This document shows positions 52,622-61,768 of a DNA stretch of 64,000 nucleotides, one piece after another; the stretch's first letter is position 1, and each line of letters opens with the position of its first letter. Both the position numbers and the translations under genes were made by a program. The notes under the pieces are model-generated. The model was not told where the DNA came from. It searched no databases and saw only the letters and a list, made by a program, of their open reading frames with translations. Origin of the DNA: Candidatus Obscuribacterales bacterium (GTDB taxonomy: Bacteria > Cyanobacteriota > Vampirovibrionia > Obscuribacterales > Obscuribacteraceae); assembly GCA_019752635.1 (NCBI GenBank), contig JAIELX010000054.1:124001-188000 (forward strand), read 5' to 3'.

Positions 52622-53602
52622 ATGCTTTCCAAGCACACACTCGCCGTCTTTCTTACTGGCGCAATACTATTGGCTATGCCGCCAGCGTATTGTGCTTCCA
52701 AAGATAAAAGCTCAAGCAAATCGAAGGCCGGCAAGTCCTCCGATGCAGCTTCGACGTCCGTCACCAATAGCGATTCTGAAATTCGCGCGCATCTGACTGC
52801 TTTGTCGTCAGCTGCAAGCAACGGTGATGTCGAGAAAATGGCTAGCATGTGGGCTGTTGACGGTGTGTATATTGATGCCGACGGCGTGCAAACCAGCGGA
52901 CGCGATGCCGTGCAACGACGCTTTTCCGAAGGTCAGGCACAAGGACGGAAGGCTGCGATCTCACTGACTCCGACCTCAATCAAGTTTCTGGGGCCCGATG
53001 CCGCATGGTCCGAAGGAACGGTAATGCGTCAGTCGTCTGTCGGCATGGAACCCTCGACGCGTTTTGTCATGGTCTTGCAGAAGCAAGCCGGCAAGTGGTA
53101 TGTCGCGTCTGCGACGGAGACACCGATTGCGAACAAGAACGCCAGCGATCATCTCAGTGCAATGGAGTGGTTGGTCGGCGATTGGTCGGTCGATGGTGCC
53201 TCCAAGGTGCGCATGCACGGCGAGTGGACCGGGAACAAATCATTCATACTCTGCAAGTTCCTGATCGACAAACCTGGACAACCGCAGCGCACGGAGACTC
53301 AGATAATCGGCTGGGATCCAACGAAAGAACAGATCGTGTCGTGGAACTTTGATTCCAACGGCGGATTTGGCTATGGAACGTGGACGAAGCGTGGCGCTCA
53401 ATGGGTCGTGACGATGGAAGGTGTCGAGCAATCCGGCAGCAGAACCAATGCCATGAACATTATTACTTTGTCCGGTCCCGATAAGTTCACATGGCAGTCC
53501 GTCAACAGAAACATCGATGGTGTGCCGGTTGCGGATGGCGATGCACTGGTCGTGCAAAAATCTCTCAAGACAAGCTCCCTCACCACAGATCGCGTGAACT
53601 AG
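52622..53602 (+). CDS. exported SnoaL-like protein with a C-terminal DUF1579-like part
   Basis: ATG 52622 (AAGGAG upstream) gives 326 residues: a signal peptide (MLSKHTLAVFLTGAILLAMPPAYCA), a Ser/Lys-rich linker and a SnoaL/DUF4440 domain (IRAHLTALSSAASNGDVEKMASMWA, VDGVYIDADGVQ). A second domain near residues 190-320 (LVGDWSVDG, GWDPTKEQIVSWNFDSNGGFG) is similar to DUF1579. The roles of both are unclear; SnoaL folds bind small ligands or are catalytic. The Gly-rich surface-type gene starts 9 bp downstream. Confidence 0.78.
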   Translation: MLSKHTLAVFLTGAILLAMPPAYCASKDKSSSKSKAGKSSDAASTSVTNSDSEIRAHLTALSSAASNGDVEKMASMWAVDGVYIDADGVQTSGRDAVQRRFSEGQAQGRKAAISLTPTSIKFLGPDAAWSEGTVMRQSSVGMEPSTRFVMVLQKQAGKWYVASATETPIANKNASDHLSAMEWLVGDWSVDGASKVRMHGEWTGNKSFILCKFLIDKPGQPQRTETQIIGWDPTKEQIVSWNFDSNGGFGYGTWTKRGAQWVVTMEGVEQSGSRTNAMNIITLSGPDKFTWQSVNRNIDGVPVADGDALVVQKSLKTSSLTTDRVN

Positions 53603-53611
53603 GCGGCAACC

Positions 53612-55042
53612 ATGAAAAAGACATCTCTTGTTTTAGCAGTGATGCTCAGCATCCTTTCGGTTTATCCGGCTGCTGCGCGCGGAGGCTTTGGTGGCTTCAG
53701 CGGTGGCGGTCATAGCTTTGGCGGGTTCAGTGGCGGCGCTGGACGCAGTTTTGGTGGCTTCAGCGGCGGCGGCGGACACAGCTTTAGCGGCTTCGGCGGC
53801 GGCGGCGATAGAAGTTTCTCCGGTGGCAGCTTTGGACGGTCAGCTGGACAAGGTTTCGGTGGACGTGATATGTCCAGCAACTTTGGCGGCGGATTCAACA
53901 GCGCCGGCCGCGCCGGCAATATCGGAAACGGCGGATTCCGAAATGACGGCGGTTTCGGCGGTGGTGGTGCTGCAACTCGACCCTCCGGCGGCGGCGACTG
54001 GGGCAACCATGGTGGCGGCTCCGGCAACTGGGGCAACCATGGCGATGGCGGTTGGGGTAACCATGGCGATGGCGGTTGGGGCAATCATGGCGATGGCGGT
54101 TGGGGCAACCATGGCAATGGTGGTTGGGCCAATCATCCGGATCAGCCCATCAGCGGTAATCACCCGGCCGATGGTGGCTGGGGGAACGCTTCTCATTGGA
54201 ACAACAATAGCAATCACTTCAACCAATTCAATCAAAACAATTGGAACAGTTCGAGTGTTCGCAACTCATTCAATAGCTACAACAATGTCAACTTCAACCA
54301 CTACGGTGGCTATGGCGGTTACGGTCACGGTTACGGCTACGGTGCCTACGGTTACGGCGGGTATCATGGCGCATGGTGGGGGTATCCGGGCGGCTGGTAC
54401 TGCCCCGGCTGGTCTAGCGCTACGGCTTGGACGATGATGGGTGTGAGCACGCTTACAAGCTTCCTGGGCATCGCAGCCCTTGCTGAGAGCGGCGGTGGCA
54501 AGCACTCCAATAACAACAATCCCACCTCCGTTACGAACGTCAGCTACAATGGTGGCAACGTCTACATCAATGGCGCCGCCGCCGGTACCGAGCAGGATTA
54601 TTACAATCAGGCCTTGGCGCTGGCTGGTCAAGGTAGCACCTATGCGACTGTCAATGAGCAGGACCCGAATGCTACTACTACTGCGGATCAATGGCAGCCT
54701 TTGGGCGTATTTTCGTTGGTTCAGAAGGGGCAGTCGCAATCGAGCATGTTGCTGCAGTTAGCCATCAACAAACAGGGCATTGTTCGCGGCAACTACTTCA
54801 ACCAGCTCACGAGCGAATCACAGGAGGTCTACGGCTCCTTGAACAAGCAGACCCAGCGCATTTCGTTCACGATAGGACAAAACAATCAAACGGTGTTTGA
54901 TACGAGCCTGGTTGACATCACTAAAGACGATGCGCCTTGTCTCGTTCACTACAGTGCGACCAATACTGAAGGAATGATGCTCGTGCGGGTTCAGCAACCG
55001 AAAGGTGCAAGTGCAGCTTCCACTGGTGGTCCTAGTTCCTAA
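53612..55042 (+). CDS. exported Gly-rich low-complexity surface-type protein
   Basis: This 476-residue protein has a signal peptide (MKKTSLVLAVMLSILSVYPAAA) and a mature region of Gly/Ser/Phe repeats (GGFSGGGHSFGG). Near-identical GGWGNHGD repeats follow, then Asn/Gly-rich and Tyr/Gly-rich segments (HYGGYGGYGHGYG), and a more ordered C-terminal domain (residues about 330-476; GVFSLVQKGQSQSSMLLQLAINKQG). Such composition is typical of fibrous or adhesive surface proteins. ATG 53612 is 9 bp after the SnoaL-like gene, in an operon. It may be secreted, but its export route is unproven. Confidence 0.82.
   Translation: MKKTSLVLAVMLSILSVYPAAARGGFGGFSGGGHSFGGFSGGAGRSFGGFSGGGGHSFSGFGGGGDRSFSGGSFGRSAGQGFGGRDMSSNFGGGFNSAGRAGNIGNGGFRNDGGFGGGGAATRPSGGGDWGNHGGGSGNWGNHGDGGWGNHGDGGWGNHGDGGWGNHGNGGWANHPDQPISGNHPADGGWGNASHWNNNSNHFNQFNQNNWNSSSVRNSFNSYNNVNFNHYGGYGGYGHGYGYGAYGYGGYHGAWWGYPGGWYCPGWSSATAWTMMGVSTLTSFLGIAALAESGGGKHSNNNNPTSVTNVSYNGGNVYINGAAAGTEQDYYNQALALAGQGSTYATVNEQDPNATTTADQWQPLGVFSLVQKGQSQSSMLLQLAINKQGIVRGNYFNQLTSESQEVYGSLNKQTQRISFTIGQNNQTVFDTSLVDITKDDAPCLVHYSATNTEGMMLVRVQQPKGASAASTGGPSS
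54024..54135 (+). repeat. in-frame 24 bp tandem repeats in the Gly-rich gene
   Basis: About four to five 24 bp units encode GGWGNHGD or close variants and are nearly identical at the DNA level. Because they are multiples of three, changes in copy number would keep the frame. Phase-neutral length variation of this surface-type protein is therefore possible. Confidence 0.85.
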
Positions 55043-55116
55043 CTCGTTCTAGACAACCCTGAATTCTCCTGCTTCGACCGAATTCGGAGTTGAGGAGTTT
55101 CACATATCAAATGAAT

Positions 55117-55163
55117 CCATACGGCTTGCTCGCTGTCTCTCGTGACGAAAGCAAGCCGTATGG
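55117..55163. terminator. hairpin between convergent genes
   Basis: A 14 bp perfect inverted repeat (arm CCATACGGCTTGCT at 55117-55130, partner 55150-55163) encloses a 19 nt loop. It lies between the Gly-rich gene and the convergent histidine kinase. There is no T-run, so the terminator role is uncertain. The rest of 55043-55310 shows nothing else. Confidence 0.45.
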
Positions 55164-55310
55164 GATCCGATGTCGGCAATTGCACCATCAGATGAGTGCC
55201 ATGCTGATTCGACTTCGCCGATGGAATCGGGGAGTTTGAGAATCTTGAGTCGTATAAGTAATTTCATTGAGCCGAAAACAAGAACTTCATCGATACTCAT
55301 CGAAGATCCG

Positions 55311-57464
55311 TCATTGGAGAGTAGTGGCGGGGAGGCGAAACCAGAATCTACTTCCCTTGCCTTCGGTACTGTCCACCCCGATGGTGCCCTTGTGCTGCTC
55401 TACAATAGCTTTGCAGATCGCCAACCCCAACCCTGTCCCGCCCTTCTTTGTGGCGTCGGTGTTTTCGGATTGTTGAAACTTTTGAAATAGCAAGTGTCTG
55501 AAGTGTTCCGGAATGCCTCTTCCCGAATCGCTTACGCTAACTTCCACATAGTCGCCTGTTGTCACCGCATTCACCATGATTTTGCTTGATGGAGGCGAGA
55601 ATTTGATTGCGTTCGCAAGCAGGTTGATAAGCACACGGACTATTCTGTCTTTGTCTGCCAGTGCTATCTGAGTCGGTGCCTCAATCACAATTTCAATTTC
55701 TGATTTGTCGGCCAGAGTCTCCACATCAGATACTGCAGTCAGGATCAATTCACGCATGTCTGCCGGGACAGCTTCTATGTTCATCATGCCGGCCTCGAGC
55801 TTTTCTATGTCCAAAAGGTCATTGATCAGGCTCATTAGGCGGCTTGCGCTGCGATCGGCAATTCGCACTATCTCCTGCGCCCGAACTGGAAGTTCCCCGC
55901 ACACTCCTTCGGAAAGTAGATTCAGCCCGCCGACAATGCCTGACAGCGGAGTGCGCAGGTCGTGCGACACAATGGCAACGAATTCTCGACGAACTCTTTC
56001 CACTTCTTTGCGCTCGGATACGTCGAGCACGTTTGTTAGAAGTCTTCGTCCATCGACTGTGTTGAACTCGCTGGTGGTTATTTCGACCGGGAAAACTTCG
56101 CCGTTTTGTCTGCGTGCGTCCAATTCGGAAATGTGATGCTTTGTGGTCTCCAGTACCTCGAGCGAACTCTTCGGGCTGGAGACCAAAAACTCTGATAGAG
56201 GCTTGCCGGTGAGCTCATTGACGCTGTAGCCAAACATTTCTTCCGTTCTGGGATTTACTATCTCAATCAAACCGTTTTCATCGCTGACAAAAACGCCTAC
56301 CAACATGTTCTCTAATATGGCGCGCATTCGTGCTTCATTCTCGCGCAGTATTTGCTCCGCCTTCTTTCTTTCTGTAACGTCATGCACTACGCAAAACAAT
56401 GCTTTGTCGGATGTAGACCAAAAAGCAACCCACTCAGCATTCTTGACTTCGCTTGCTGACACCAGGATTTCGGTTTCGAACGTTACCGAGCTGCCGTCCC
56501 TTTTGGCTGTTTCGAATGCTTCTTTTGCATGCTCTCTGTCAATCGGAGTTATGACTTCAAGAAAGTTGCGTCCTTTTAAATTCTCAGGGGCATAACCCCA
56601 GGCACTTTCTGCTGCAGGGTTAATGGCTGTGAATTTACCCTCGTCGTCAAGCGAACAAATCACATCCACTGCTTGATCAACGACGGCTTTTTCTCGCTTT
56701 AGTGAGGCAGTGACCGTTTCGACCATATTATGGAAAACTGCGTCGAGTTGCGATATCTGATCCGACCCTTTTACCCGTTTCCTCAGCGGCTTTGAAGCTG
56801 CAAACAACCTGGCATTATCCATCATTACCGAAAGCCGCTTTGTTATATCGACACTAAAGAAAGTGAGAAGGAGCAGCATCAACACGGAGTCAACTGCCAC
56901 ACCCGTAATGACCGTTTGCGTCAGTGATTGGCGAGCTTCCAGCAACATGGCGTCAACGCGAGAGATTCCCATATTCTCAAGTCCGACCACATGTCCACCG
57001 GCCCTTTTTGCGCGATCCCAGAGTGTATCCGTTGATGGATCTTTGACTTTGTTAATGGCTCGCTCGGACTGTCCTTTCTCTGTCAGCTCCACAACTTCCG
57101 TCGAGAACTTGGTCAGCTGCGCAACTTGATTTTCGAACACTTGAAATTCTTGTAGCTCGATCGGGTGAACCATAAGTGATCGGACTTGCTTCATTAGTCC
57201 GCGCACTTCTTGCAGCGTGGTGTGAAAGTAGGAACGGTATCGCTCGTTCTTACTCAAGGCATAGCCTGCCGCGACAGTAGTATTTGTAGCTACCAGGTTT
57301 ACTGCCGCCGAGGTATAACCCGAAATCATACGAGCTCTCGCGCTTTCCCTGGCTGCTTCTTCAGCCAATTTTAGATTCGACACCAATACGGTTATGAATC
57401 CGATCTGGAAAAGAAACGGAACTATTATTATGACAAGACCTTTTGTTCCGATGCCTATGCGCAA
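55311..57464 (-). CDS. CHASE3-like/HAMP/PAS/PAS histidine kinase
   Basis: TTG 57464 (AAGGG upstream) gives 717 residues. Two membrane helices (about 8-28 and 183-204) flank a CHASE3-like helical sensor. HAMP (205-255) follows, then PAS 1 (about 260-365, ending HDVTERKKAEQ) and PAS 2 (about 380-485, ending LDVSERKEVER). The HisKA H-box is IVSHDLRTPL with His501. The HATPase has NLLANAIKFSP, DSGRGIP and GGTGLGLAI, so unlike the double kinase it looks fully active. The N-terminal KGL-x5-PxLFQ resembles that of the double kinase at 26234, so the two may share an ancestor. No regulator is adjacent. Confidence 0.95.
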   Translation of the reverse strand: MRIGIGTKGLVIIIVPFLFQIGFITVLVSNLKLAEEAARESARARMISGYTSAAVNLVATNTTVAAGYALSKNERYRSYFHTTLQEVRGLMKQVRSLMVHPIELQEFQVFENQVAQLTKFSTEVVELTEKGQSERAINKVKDPSTDTLWDRAKRAGGHVVGLENMGISRVDAMLLEARQSLTQTVITGVAVDSVLMLLLLTFFSVDITKRLSVMMDNARLFAASKPLRKRVKGSDQISQLDAVFHNMVETVTASLKREKAVVDQAVDVICSLDDEGKFTAINPAAESAWGYAPENLKGRNFLEVITPIDREHAKEAFETAKRDGSSVTFETEILVSASEVKNAEWVAFWSTSDKALFCVVHDVTERKKAEQILRENEARMRAILENMLVGVFVSDENGLIEIVNPRTEEMFGYSVNELTGKPLSEFLVSSPKSSLEVLETTKHHISELDARRQNGEVFPVEITTSEFNTVDGRRLLTNVLDVSERKEVERVRREFVAIVSHDLRTPLSGIVGGLNLLSEGVCGELPVRAQEIVRIADRSASRLMSLINDLLDIEKLEAGMMNIEAVPADMRELILTAVSDVETLADKSEIEIVIEAPTQIALADKDRIVRVLINLLANAIKFSPPSSKIMVNAVTTGDYVEVSVSDSGRGIPEHFRHLLFQKFQQSENTDATKKGGTGLGLAICKAIVEQHKGTIGVDSTEGKGSRFWFRLPATTLQ

Positions 57465-57741
57465 AATGATGCCCTTACCCGGTTCTGTAATTCCTACGGA
57501 TGTTCCGGTCTATCTTAATCCATGTCCGACGGGCAATGCCTGCTTGAAGCCTGAAGATGTAGTGTGAGCGGGGCAGACCGGATTATGTTGCTTTTGCGCC
57601 CCCACTAATTCGGGAGAACCGATAGGGTGAACAAGTACCCCTATTGAGCTAACATGTGCCAGGACCCGAATTCAACTGCACGCGGGATGATCTCCCTGTC
57701 CCTTCGTCTTATGATGAAAAAGTCGGTGAGAGGGAAGCCAT

Positions 57742-58014
57742 ATGGATGAAACGAGATGTCTGTGTTCCATGCATGACCTGGACAGTTTCGTGGCTGACTT
57801 AACACGAACCGGCAAACTGACAGTCGAGCAAACGTGCTTCGAGAGTTGCGATGCCGGTGCGATAGATACTGCAATCTATATGCAACCGGCTCGCGATACA
57901 ATGCACTCAAATGAAGTGTCGTCCCCGTTCTCTGTGATCCTCGCCTCGCTAAGACAGTTGGCCAGGGAGTTGCATCCTCTAAAAGATGAGCCGCTGATGA
58001 GTCTGTTCGAATAG
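57742..58014 (+). CDS. small hypothetical protein
   Basis: ATG 57742 has AGAGGGA seven bases before it. The 90-residue product contains five Cys or Cys-flanking segments in its first half (MDETRCLCSMHD, TVEQTCFESCDAGA) and a helical C-terminus (FSVILASLRQLARELHPL). A metal-binding or redox role is conceivable. No family is recognised. It lies alone between the histidine kinase and the oxidoreductase. Confidence 0.55.
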   Translation: MDETRCLCSMHDLDSFVADLTRTGKLTVEQTCFESCDAGAIDTAIYMQPARDTMHSNEVSSPFSVILASLRQLARELHPLKDEPLMSLFE

Positions 58015-58057
58015 AAACGGATCCTTCTATCGACGCAGTCTGTCCGCATCGCGTGAC

Positions 58058-59170
58058 TTAATGCACTGCCGTCATGTTTACAGACAGTTCGCGCTTTGCT
58101 TCCGCACTTTTTGTCGCAGCCTCAAGAACTCTCATGACTGTCAGCGCTTCCGCTGCTGGTACCGGATTTGGTGCCTGCTTCAGAATTGCCTGCCTGATTG
58201 CCGAGTAGTAGTCCTGATACCGGCCTCTCGCAGTGATCACCTCGCTTGTCGTGGCAACACCGTCTTTCCAGGTTGTAAGCTCGCCCTTTGTCGGGTCTAG
58301 CCCCCACTCCTGAGTAAGCGGTGTTGCACCCGACTTTAGCGAATCTTCCTGCTTGTCCATCCCGGTTTTGACGTAGCTGCCCAGGGTGCCGTGCACGACA
58401 AATCGCGGTCCGACGGCGCCAACCATCGCGCTGGCATGCAGAATTACTCTGCGCTTGCCGTAGCGAAGCAGTACATGGCAGTAATCAACTGCCGTTGCGT
58501 CTTGGCGTTGCATTCCCAGATCGGCAAAAATGGAATCAGGCACGCCGAAAAGCTCTATTACCTGGTCGACTAGATGGGGACCGAGGTCGTACCAGAGTCC
58601 GCCTCCAGGACCGGCAGTTTCACGCCAGCGCTGCCTGACCTCCGGTCTGAAGCGATCAAAATGCGACTCGAACGTGACAACTTCTCCGAGCAGCCCGTCG
58701 GCAAGAAGTGACTTTAACGTCAAAAAGTCCGCGTCCCATCTTCGGTTGTGGAAGACTGACAGGACGAGATCTTGGTTGGCGGGATGTGCCACGAGGATCT
58801 CCGCCTCTTGAGTCGTTGTGGTGAATGGTTTGTCGACCACTACGTTCTTCCCTGCGTCCAGTGCCCGTTTAGCAAGGTCGAAGTGAAGATCGTTAGGAGT
58901 AGCAATCACTACTAGATCAATTGATTCGTTCCGAAATACATCATTCGGATCTGCGCAGACCGTCGCTTGCGGAAAATCCGCGAGTACTTTGGCGCTATCG
59001 CTTGACACAAATGTTGTTAGGTTTAACCCTGGTATGCTTGCAATCAGCGGTGCATGAAATGTCTTGCCGGCGTAGCCGTAGCCGATCAATGCAACGTTTA
59101 GAGGTTGTCCTGAAAAAGTTTCCAACTGCAGCGCTCCCGGACACGGTTCGGTGAGAGCAGAGTTTAGCAT
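58058..59170 (-). CDS. Gfo/Idh/MocA-family oxidoreductase
   Basis: The protein has an N-terminal Rossmann fold with NVALIGYGYAGKTFHAPLI, then LVVIATPNDLHFDLAKRALDAGKNVVVDKPFT, the classic EKP-type motif (here VDKPF). FHNRRWDADFLTLKSLLADG and the substrate domain with a WYDLGPHLVDQ His follow. It oxidises or reduces a sugar or related compound with NAD(P). ATG 59170 is used here; an in-frame ATG at 59227 would overlap the start of the divergent hydrolase. The substrate is unknown. Confidence 0.88.
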   Translation of the reverse strand: MLNSALTEPCPGALQLETFSGQPLNVALIGYGYAGKTFHAPLIASIPGLNLTTFVSSDSAKVLADFPQATVCADPNDVFRNESIDLVVIATPNDLHFDLAKRALDAGKNVVVDKPFTTTTQEAEILVAHPANQDLVLSVFHNRRWDADFLTLKSLLADGLLGEVVTFESHFDRFRPEVRQRWRETAGPGGGLWYDLGPHLVDQVIELFGVPDSIFADLGMQRQDATAVDYCHVLLRYGKRRVILHASAMVGAVGPRFVVHGTLGSYVKTGMDKQEDSLKSGATPLTQEWGLDPTKGELTTWKDGVATTSEVITARGRYQDYYSAIRQAILKQAPNPVPAAEALTVMRVLEAATKSAEAKRELSVNMTAVH

Positions 59171-59225
59171 TCCAGTAGCCAACCTGGTAGGATTTAGATT
59201 TGTTGATCCTGAGGATGTTTCCGGC

Positions 59226-60056
59226 ATGACAAATCAAGCGTTGGCGACGATTAGTGAGGGCAAAACTCAGTCGGGTATCTTCTGGCGAAAGACCAGCACT
59301 GCGATGTCGAAAGACGTTTTGGTTCTTGTTATGGGTTATGGCGGAAGCCTGCGAATTTGGCCCGTTAGTTTCATTGATAAACTAGCAAGCAAATATGTTG
59401 TGTTGACTTATGATAATCGCGGAACTGGTTTGAGTTTCGTCCCGGCCTCACCGGAAAGCTACACTGCCGAGCTGATGGCGTTTGATTTAAATGAGGTAGT
59501 GACTGAGTTGGAGATCCCGCAGTTTCACCTGATGGGCTACAGCATGGGGGGGTGCATCGCCTTGCAGTACGCCGTGGAGTTTGGTGAGAAGGTGAAATCG
59601 CTGTTTCTTCTGTCCAGTACTGCTGCAGGCTCGTTGTATGTAAAGCCCGCTCCCGAAGTTTCCTCTGCGCTTGCCAATCCCCAAGGCCAAACGCTATGGG
59701 ATATCTACATGTGGACGTTCTCGCTGATGTACTCGCCGGAGCAACTGATTCGATGTGAACCGCAAATGCGCCTGATCTACGAAAATTCGAAGAGCACGCC
59801 CACTTCTGTGCGCGGGTTGCAGGGGCACTCTAATGCGTTTAAGACTTTTGATCTTAGCCACGCCGTGACCGAGCTGAAAATTCCGACTCTCATTATGACG
59901 GGAACAGAGGACAGACTGATGCCTCCGGGAAACTCGGACAACTTGGCTAAGGCGATTGCGAACTCAAGATTAGTGCGCGTTGAGAACTGCGAACACGCTG
60001 TGCATGTTCAAGAGGAAGCGCTCGTAATTCGCGAAATTGAAGCACACTGCAATTAG
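59226..60056 (+). CDS. alpha/beta-hydrolase
   Basis: ATG 59226 gives 276 residues. The fold carries the oxyanion region VMGYGGSLRIWP, the nucleophile elbow GYSMGG (Ser106), the acid in GTEDRLMP and the base His in CEHAVHVQ. This layout is typical of the family. The substrate is unknown (esters, lactones or halides are possible). A GTG start at 59151 would extend it but overlap the divergent gene. A hairpin at 60098-60129 follows. Confidence 0.87.
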   Translation: MTNQALATISEGKTQSGIFWRKTSTAMSKDVLVLVMGYGGSLRIWPVSFIDKLASKYVVLTYDNRGTGLSFVPASPESYTAELMAFDLNEVVTELEIPQFHLMGYSMGGCIALQYAVEFGEKVKSLFLLSSTAAGSLYVKPAPEVSSALANPQGQTLWDIYMWTFSLMYSPEQLIRCEPQMRLIYENSKSTPTSVRGLQGHSNAFKTFDLSHAVTELKIPTLIMTGTEDRLMPPGNSDNLAKAIANSRLVRVENCEHAVHVQEEALVIREIEAHCN

Positions 60057-60097
60057 GCGTTTAGTTCTGCGCTGTCGCTACTAAGCCGTCTGCAAGA

Positions 60098-60129
60098 GAA
60101 GAGAGCGCATCGCGTGATGCGCTCTCTTC
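60098..60129. terminator. bidirectional hairpin between convergent genes
   Basis: A 14 bp perfect stem (60098-60111 with 60116-60129) closes a GCGT loop between the hydrolase and the convergent AhpD-like gene. Short T/A-rich flanks fit a terminator for both directions, although the U-run is weak. Confidence 0.65.
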
Positions 60130-60159
60130 TTAGAATCTCTGTGCGCCAGTATTTATCGA

Positions 60160-60708
60160 CTAAGCTGGAAACGCTGTTTTGATGCGCGGAAAATCAATCT
60201 CCGTGCAAGCGTACATATTGAAATAATTAGTGAATACGTTTAGTCCGACGTTCGCAATTATTTCTGCGATTTCGGCGTCTGTCATGTTTACTGATTTCAA
60301 TGTCTCAATTGAAGCTTCGGTAATGTCGCCCTGACGCATGAGCATCGAGCGCACAAATGTCAACGCTGCATTGCTCTTCTCATCGGCTGCTCGCTCTTTG
60401 CGCGCTTCCTCCAGTTCAACGTCGGTCATGCCGATAGACTTGCCGATCGCATAATGCGCGGACAAACAATATTCGCATCTGTTCACTTCCGCAACAGTAA
60501 TTGCGATCTGTTCGCGAAGTTTCGGGCTCAAAACACCCTTGGATAGGGCTTCGTTGAAGGCGAGATAACCGTTGACTGCCGCGGGTGAATTCGCCATCAA
60601 TTGGAAAACATTTGGAACTCTTCCAAATTTGCTTTGCACTACATCAAGTACTGCTTTGGTTTCACCTGTTGCTGTTGCAGCATCAACAGCTTTGATTCTT
60701 GTAGTCAT
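60160..60708 (-). CDS. AhpD/carboxymuconolactone decarboxylase-like peroxidase
   Basis: This 182-residue helical protein has the redox motif Cys78-x2-Cys81-x3-His85 in RCEYCLSAHYAIGKSIG, the AhpD-like CxxC pair plus His found in carboxymuconolactone decarboxylase family peroxidases and alkylhydroperoxidases. Flanking segments REQIAITVAEVNR and ALTFVRSMLM fit. It may reduce peroxides or serve as a thiol reductase. Peroxidase-related is the usual annotation. ATG 60708 is used. Confidence 0.88.
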   Translation of the reverse strand: MTTRIKAVDAATATGETKAVLDVVQSKFGRVPNVFQLMANSPAAVNGYLAFNEALSKGVLSPKLREQIAITVAEVNRCEYCLSAHYAIGKSIGMTDVELEEARKERAADEKSNAALTFVRSMLMRQGDITEASIETLKSVNMTDAEIAEIIANVGLNVFTNYFNMYACTEIDFPRIKTAFPA

Positions 60709-60914
60709 GTATTAATCCCCAATCCGAATCGAACGGTCACATAGTACAACAAACCGCCGCTTACATCAGATTTGTTCATCACTCCTTCATCAAAGGCATT
60801 CGCCTCGTCTGCTTCACAGCGCCGCTTCTATACTTGTGTCGGCTGGTTTCGCATTGACAGAGTGGTTTGTTTCGACCATCACTACTTCATTTAGTAATGG
60901 TCGCAACGTGGGTT

Positions 60915-61601
60915 CTATCGTCCGCGGTGGTAGCGCGGCGTGTAATGAGGGCGATGAGGGAAGTACGGTGCCGGTCGATACCCGCCGTGATGGTTGAAGT
61001 TGTTTGGCAGGTAGGCCCAGCGTTCTGGAAAACCGTTGATCAGACCCTGCACGTAAGCGCGCTCGTTGGGGCTGATGAATCCGTTTCTGCGTTCGACTCG
61101 GCCGTTAACGCCGTGCATGGCTCCATAACCGTCGACGATCGCGCCCTGACAGTCTGGACGTACGCGTGAAAAGCCCGTTGCATTGTTTATTTCCACTGCT
61201 TGAATGATGCGACCGTTTGCATCTAGCGTCAAATCTTTGGTGATGACATCGTTCATCACCAGGATTCGCTGTGGCGGATTCCCGGCAATCACAACCCTGT
61301 TGCCGTCATTGAATTGCCTGACTAGGTTTCCGTTTCGATCAATGTTGTCCACTGCTTGCAGATCAATCCAGCGCGATGGCGGGAGGCGATCGAACAATCC
61401 CGGTACTTGTGGTGGTAGAAACTGGTCGGATGGCGGAGCTAGTACTTGTGGCGGCAGCCAGTCGGCTCCCGGTGGGGGCGGCATGGGACGGAACCCCGCG
61501 CGCTCTAAGTTTCCGGTACCTTGATCAAACGGCGCCAATTGCTGGAGTCTAGGGTCGGGCTGGGGCGTGTCCCCGCCTTGATACTGGTAGTTGTCGCGCA
61601 T
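60915..61601 (-). CDS. Pro-rich hypothetical protein
   Basis: ATG 61601 (GGAG seven bases upstream) gives 228 residues: a Pro/Gln-rich N-terminus (MPPPPGADWLPPQVLAPP), a central part of mixed composition (NGNLVRQFNDGNRVVIAGNPPQR, AVEINNATGFSRVRPDCQG), and a His/Pro/Arg-rich tail (HYTPRYHRGR). No signal peptide is seen. Such composition suggests a flexible interaction protein. No family is recognised. Confidence 0.6.
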   Translation of the reverse strand: MRDNYQYQGGDTPQPDPRLQQLAPFDQGTGNLERAGFRPMPPPPGADWLPPQVLAPPSDQFLPPQVPGLFDRLPPSRWIDLQAVDNIDRNGNLVRQFNDGNRVVIAGNPPQRILVMNDVITKDLTLDANGRIIQAVEINNATGFSRVRPDCQGAIVDGYGAMHGVNGRVERRNGFISPNERAYVQGLINGFPERWAYLPNNFNHHGGYRPAPYFPHRPHYTPRYHRGR

Positions 61602-61768
61602 GGATTACTCCGGCATACCGCGTCCGGGCGAAGCGTGCCAGATAATTGTGAAAGATCTGTGGAATTCGACGCGTGTAAATGACAACGGGGCTCCCCGCTG
61701 TGAGCTTGAAGATCTTGAAACCGAGAATTAGTGCTTAGCGTCTAATTCAAGGTTGCGAATGGACATCG

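Noticed and set aside
53688..54437. 249-codon plus-strand ORF and long minus-strand ORFs in the Gly-rich gene
   Set aside because: They are frame shadows caused by GC-rich Gly codons; only the frame with a signal peptide is natural.
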